Assembly (NCBI GenBank): GCA_937927335.1
Contig: CALBDU010000030.1
Coordinates: 1 to 64,000 of the forward strand
Direction of reading: 5' to 3'
Source: an uncultured Clostridium sp.
GTDB lineage: Bacteria > Bacillota > Clostridia > Clostridiales > Clostridiaceae
DNA: 64,000 nt
The translations under genes and the position numbers were made by a program. The notes beneath the pieces are model-generated. The model was given only the letters and a program-made list of their open reading frames with translations, was not told the origin of the DNA and did no database searches. This document shows positions 61,103 to 64,000 of this stretch, piece by piece (position 1 is the stretch's first letter; each line of letters starts with the position of its first letter).

Positions 61103-62458
61103 TTAAACCTCCTCATAAATCACCTTTATGTTTATATCGTCACTAGATACAAATATTGATGCAATGGAGATAATCTCTTTAATATATTTTCTTGCTCCTC
61201 CACCACCTGCCGGACCATTAGTATAAAGCGCCTCCACTTCATTTCCTATTATTTCTGCAAACTCTTTGTTCGATGTTCTTGCAGCAATTCTAACCCTTAC
61301 TTCATTATAGTTATTTTTATATCCGCCTAATTTTTCACTCAAGGAATTCTTGTATAGTGAATTTACTCCAATAAAATCAATTCTCAATTCTTCCACTTTT
61401 ATATTCAAATATTCCAATCTTTTTTTAATAATATCACTCGCCAATTTAGCTCTTTCATAGGCACCTGATCCTCCATAGCTTATTTCACCTTCTCCAATAT
61501 AGCAATCCTTATAACCAACACTAACTTTAAATAAACCAGTTTCTTTTCTTCCATGTGCTTTCTTTATTAAAACTTTATTTACTCCAATCTTTTCAATAGT
61601 TAACTCTGAAAAATCAGCTATAACATCTGGTGTAAAATAACTTGATGGATCATGAATTTCATATAATACTTGTTCTTTACAAGTTTGTTCATTAACAATT
61701 CCTCCGGATTGCTCAAGTTTTGTTATAACTATTTCACCATTTTCAGTTACCTCTGCTATAGGGAACCCCAAATTCCATATATCTGGTACATCTTTATATC
61801 CTGGGTCTGCGAAGTAACCTCCAGTTACTTGCCCAGCACATTCCAGGAGATGACCAGCTAAAGTTCCTTTTCCTAATAATTCATAGTTATCTTTATTCCA
61901 ATTAAACTCGAACATTAATGGAGCTAAAGTTAAAGCAGGGTCAGCTATCCTGCCAGTTATTATTATATCAGCTCCATTTCTTAGTGCTTCAATTATCCCC
62001 CAAGTCCCAATATACGCATTAGCAGAAATTATTTTTGATCTAATAGATTCTAATTTTTCACCTGTTTCTTGTATTTCATGGTCCATATATTTACTTATAT
62101 TTGAAAATATGTCATCACCCAACACCGCTGCTATTTTTAGTCCCTCTATTCCCAGTTCTAATGCAATTTTCTTAACAACCTTAGCTGCAGATAAAGGATT
62201 GGCCGCACCCATATTGGTTATTATTTTAATGCTACTCTTAAAGCATAGTGGCAATGCTCTCTTAATACGATGTTCAAGAAACTCATTATATCCTTTTTCC
62301 TTGTTATTTAATTTTTGTAGTTGACCCATTGCTATTGTTCTTTCAGCTAAACATTCAAAAATTATATAATTAATATTTCCTTTTTCTATCAGTTCTAAAG
62401 CAGGTTCTATTCTATCACCTGCAAATCCTGCACCTGCTCCAATTCGTATCTTTTTCAG
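61103..62458 (-). CDS. AtuA family acyclic-terpene-utilisation-like protein, CTG start
   Basis: About 451 residues of the AtuA family (PF07287 type): KKIRIGAGAGFAGDRIEPAL, FECLAERTIA, ITNMGAANPLSA, ITGRIADPALTLAP, AGHLLECAGQVTGGYFADPGYKDV, NGPAGGGGARKYI. The first ATG (62329) would cut off 43 conserved residues. The frame runs on to a CTG at 62458, which has AAGGAGG exactly 8 bases upstream and gives the family's normal N-terminus. AtuA acts in citronellol-type acyclic terpenoid breakdown in Pseudomonas; the clostridial members have unknown acyl substrates. Neighbours are a thiolase and a carboxylate transporter. Confidence 0.85.
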   Translation of the reverse strand: MKKIRIGAGAGFAGDRIEPALELIEKGNINYIIFECLAERTIAMGQLQKLNNKEKGYNEFLEHRIKRALPLCFKSSIKIITNMGAANPLSAAKVVKKIALELGIEGLKIAAVLGDDIFSNISKYMDHEIQETGEKLESIRSKIISANAYIGTWGIIEALRNGADIIITGRIADPALTLAPLMFEFNWNKDNYELLGKGTLAGHLLECAGQVTGGYFADPGYKDVPDIWNLGFPIAEVTENGEIVITKLEQSGGIVNEQTCKEQVLYEIHDPSSYFTPDVIADFSELTIEKIGVNKVLIKKAHGRKETGLFKVSVGYKDCYIGEGEISYGGSGAYERAKLASDIIKKRLEYLNIKVEELRIDFIGVNSLYKNSLSEKLGGYKNNYNEVRVRIAARTSNKEFAEIIGNEVEALYTNGPAGGGGARKYIKEIISIASIFVSSDDINIKVIYEEV

Positions 62459-62530
62459 ATTAATAACCTCCTTATATTATGATCTCATATCATAAAAAGC
62501 ATCAGTATAATATTGATTCACCTTATTAAA

Positions 62531-62563
62531 AAGGTTACTGATAGTTTAATATCAGCAACCTTA
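62531..62563 (-). terminator. Terminator between the TctA-type permease and AtuA genes
   Basis: Stem AAGGTTACTGATA / TATCAGCAACCTT (one mismatch), with a T-run on the minus strand, 24 bases past the permease stop. It could reduce read-through into the AtuA genes. Confidence 0.8.
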
Positions 62564-62586
62564 TATAAATAAGAAAACTTTATATT

Positions 62587-63945
62587 TTAAAAACCGAAAA
62601 GCTGAAGTATAGCCCAACCTGAAGCATAAAATGTCATAAACTGCACACCAGTATGAATTCCAAAATATTTATTAAGTATTCCTCCGAAAACAGCTATTGT
62701 TGAAGCAATAGCGATACCAATAATACCGGCTTCATAGAATGATATAACTGCAATCAGTCCTATAAACATACTGATTATTGCTTCCTGGCTAATATATTTC
62801 AAAACCCACATGCTTGCCCGCCTTGCATAATTCATTGCAAATGGATATGCTACTATAAATGCTACAAAGACACCAATAAGCCCACATATGAAAAATTGGC
62901 CAGTTGTCATAACATGATGCAGATTATGTAAAGGTACTGTAGTAAAGACTGGTGGTGCATTGTATAAAGGAGCAGCAGGTCCAACAGCCATTGGACTTAA
63001 TGGTAGTCCAAAAGCAATTAATGGTATCATCGCCTCGCCCATGTAAGTAGCTTCAGTTGTTGCATTCATTACAGCCAGGGAACCTGTTAGTTTTTGGTAT
63101 AAACCACTTGTCTTTGTACTAACAGCTTCTCCCGCCATTACTGTCATACCTACAGGACTAAAGGTAAATGTAAGTCCAGATATAAATGATGCTACAGAGG
63201 AATATGCCAGTTGTTTATGAGTTAGTATTTTGAATGGATTAGGGAGCCATCCTTTCCATCCCTTTAATTCAGGCGCCAACCAAAATTCTCTTGGTTTCTG
63301 CACTATAAGACCATTACGGGTTTTGGGAGAAAGCAATGTAACTAGGTCTGCAAACATCGGCCCAATAGCAATTCCTAAAAAAATGCAAATGGAAATAGTA
63401 AAGTGTGCAGCACTAGCCATCTTAATCATTCCCTGCATGAACATGGCAAATGGCAACAAAACCAATATACTTGCCCACTTACCTTTAGATGTATATGCAA
63501 TTATAATAGCTGCAACCACAAAAATCGGTCCCGCCCAAGCTTTAGCTATACTACCAAAAGGGGCAATTAGTGTGGCAAACCCTACTGAAACTGGTAATGC
63601 GATCATTGCTCCGATAATTGCTCCTGATATCATTTTACGTAAAGCAACATGAGGAACACCTAATCTTCTCAAAATATTTGCATTTTCCAGCAGTGGTACT
63701 GCCATTGTATCTCCTGGTACCCCCATTAAAGCTGTTGGTATTGCATGAGTCATATGTTTGGAAACTGCTGCTGCAATAAAAAACGAATATATACCTACTG
63801 GGGGAAATCCAAGTAAAATGATCAATAAAGTTAATGGTGCAATTGTTGCAGTTTCATCTGTTCCAGAAATAAGTCCCATAAATGAAAATATTAATCCACC
63901 TAGAATTGCTGAACCAGCAGCCCATACAATCATATCTATAGTCAT
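62587..63945 (-). CDS. TctA-type large permease subunit of a carboxylate transporter
   Basis: 452 residues in about 11-12 membrane helices. HAIPTALMGVPGDTMAVPLLEN and the gapped second-half FGLPLSPMAVGPAAPLYNAPP resemble the duplicated Gly-Pro loops of tripartite tricarboxylate transporter TctA subunits. Such carriers need a small membrane protein (TctB) and an extracytoplasmic binding protein (TctC), which should lie beyond 64000. It probably imports the organic acid used by the AtuA/thiolase genes downstream. Start ATG with AGGTAGG-type site. Confidence 0.75.
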   Translation of the reverse strand: MTIDMIVWAAGSAILGGLIFSFMGLISGTDETATIAPLTLLIILLGFPPVGIYSFFIAAAVSKHMTHAIPTALMGVPGDTMAVPLLENANILRRLGVPHVALRKMISGAIIGAMIALPVSVGFATLIAPFGSIAKAWAGPIFVVAAIIIAYTSKGKWASILVLLPFAMFMQGMIKMASAAHFTISICIFLGIAIGPMFADLVTLLSPKTRNGLIVQKPREFWLAPELKGWKGWLPNPFKILTHKQLAYSSVASFISGLTFTFSPVGMTVMAGEAVSTKTSGLYQKLTGSLAVMNATTEATYMGEAMIPLIAFGLPLSPMAVGPAAPLYNAPPVFTTVPLHNLHHVMTTGQFFICGLIGVFVAFIVAYPFAMNYARRASMWVLKYISQEAIISMFIGLIAVISFYEAGIIGIAIASTIAVFGGILNKYFGIHTGVQFMTFYASGWAILQLFGF

Positions 63946-63961
63946 ATTTTTTACACCTACC

Positions 63962-64000
63962 TTATATTATTTTTTCCTGCAAAAAGATCATAGATGCCCA
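63962..64000 (-). CDS. C-terminal end of an upstream gene, cut by the window edge
   Basis: Twelve codons ending in QEKII and TAA at 63964-63962, 16 bases ahead of the TctA-type start. Position and spacing suit a small TctB-like subunit, but the fragment is too short to identify. Confidence 0.4.
   Translation of the reverse strand, partial: WASMIFLQEKII

Noticed and set aside
62531..62563. Sixth member of the 701-1009 repeat family
   Set aside because: Only AAAAGGTTACTGAT is shared; the rest forms a simple terminator stem, so chance is more likely.

Overview
The window looks like a contig end from a low-GC anaerobic Firmicute, most likely a Clostridium-type organism. Strongly AT-rich intergenic DNA, clear AGGAGG-type ribosome binding sites, many GTG/TTG starts, a glycyl radical enzyme, a double-cubane reductase and corrinoid methyltransferases all fit an amino-acid- or methyl-compound-using strict anaerobe. 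Bases 1-47 are not genomic: they are the end of the Illumina P5/TruSeq adapter, so everything left of about base 48 is artefact. No rRNA, tRNA or CRISPR array was seen. All family calls come from reading the sequences by eye; no database search was possible.

Region 1 (48-19.9 kb) is an accessory island. It has two relics of the same tyrosine recombinase (1134-1275 and 13172-13587), a serine recombinase, an iterated inverted-repeat cluster (701-1009), and mostly unfamiliar minus-strand genes with nucleic-acid or conflict themes: GIY-YIG protein, Phd-HARE-HTH fusion, two uracil-DNA-glycosylase-like paralogs, PD-(D/E)XK nuclease, WYL regulator, a DUF7662-like protein, DUF2971 and a 1200-residue YobI-like membrane NTPase. 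The most interesting item is a tight four-gene operon (11337 down to 7111): a shrunken, apparently inactivated relative of replicative DNA polymerase PolC, then the WYL regulator, the nuclease and the UDG-like protein. It is a candidate undescribed defence system.

Region 2 (20-32.7 kb) is amino-acid and acyl metabolism: an extra RsmH-family methyltransferase, an APC permease, a MocR-type regulator, an M20 amidohydrolase, an oxoamine-synthase-family enzyme, and a GntR-controlled operon of acetaldehyde dehydrogenase, 4-hydroxy-2-oxovalerate aldolase and an aminotransferase. Two promoters here share the same pair of direct repeats, a likely MocR regulon. Fragments of a DUF255 thioredoxin-domain gene lie at both edges.

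Region 3 (32.8-44.1 kb) carries a DEAD-box helicase coupled to a pentapeptide-repeat protein, a MarR-MATE efflux operon with a perfect operator palindrome, and a seven-gene operon joining a corrinoid protein, three URO-D-family methyltransferases, a RACo-type reductive activator, a double-cubane reductase and its activator.

Region 4 (44.1-51.7 kb) looks like antibiotic protection: rifampicin phosphotransferase with a TetR regulator and overlapping operators, next to the RNA-polymerase motor HelD, then a TipAS-domain MerR regulator with a 19-bp-spacer promoter, bracketed by two about 305-bp direct repeats.

Region 5 (51.8-64 kb) has an XRE-cupin regulator, a second APC permease and a divergently oriented glycyl radical enzyme with no activase beside it, a B12-binding radical SAM protein, a DUF2975/XRE pair, a flavin-type protein, and a minus-strand group of TctA-type permease, AtuA family protein (apparently starting at CTG), AtuA-like small subunit and thiolase.
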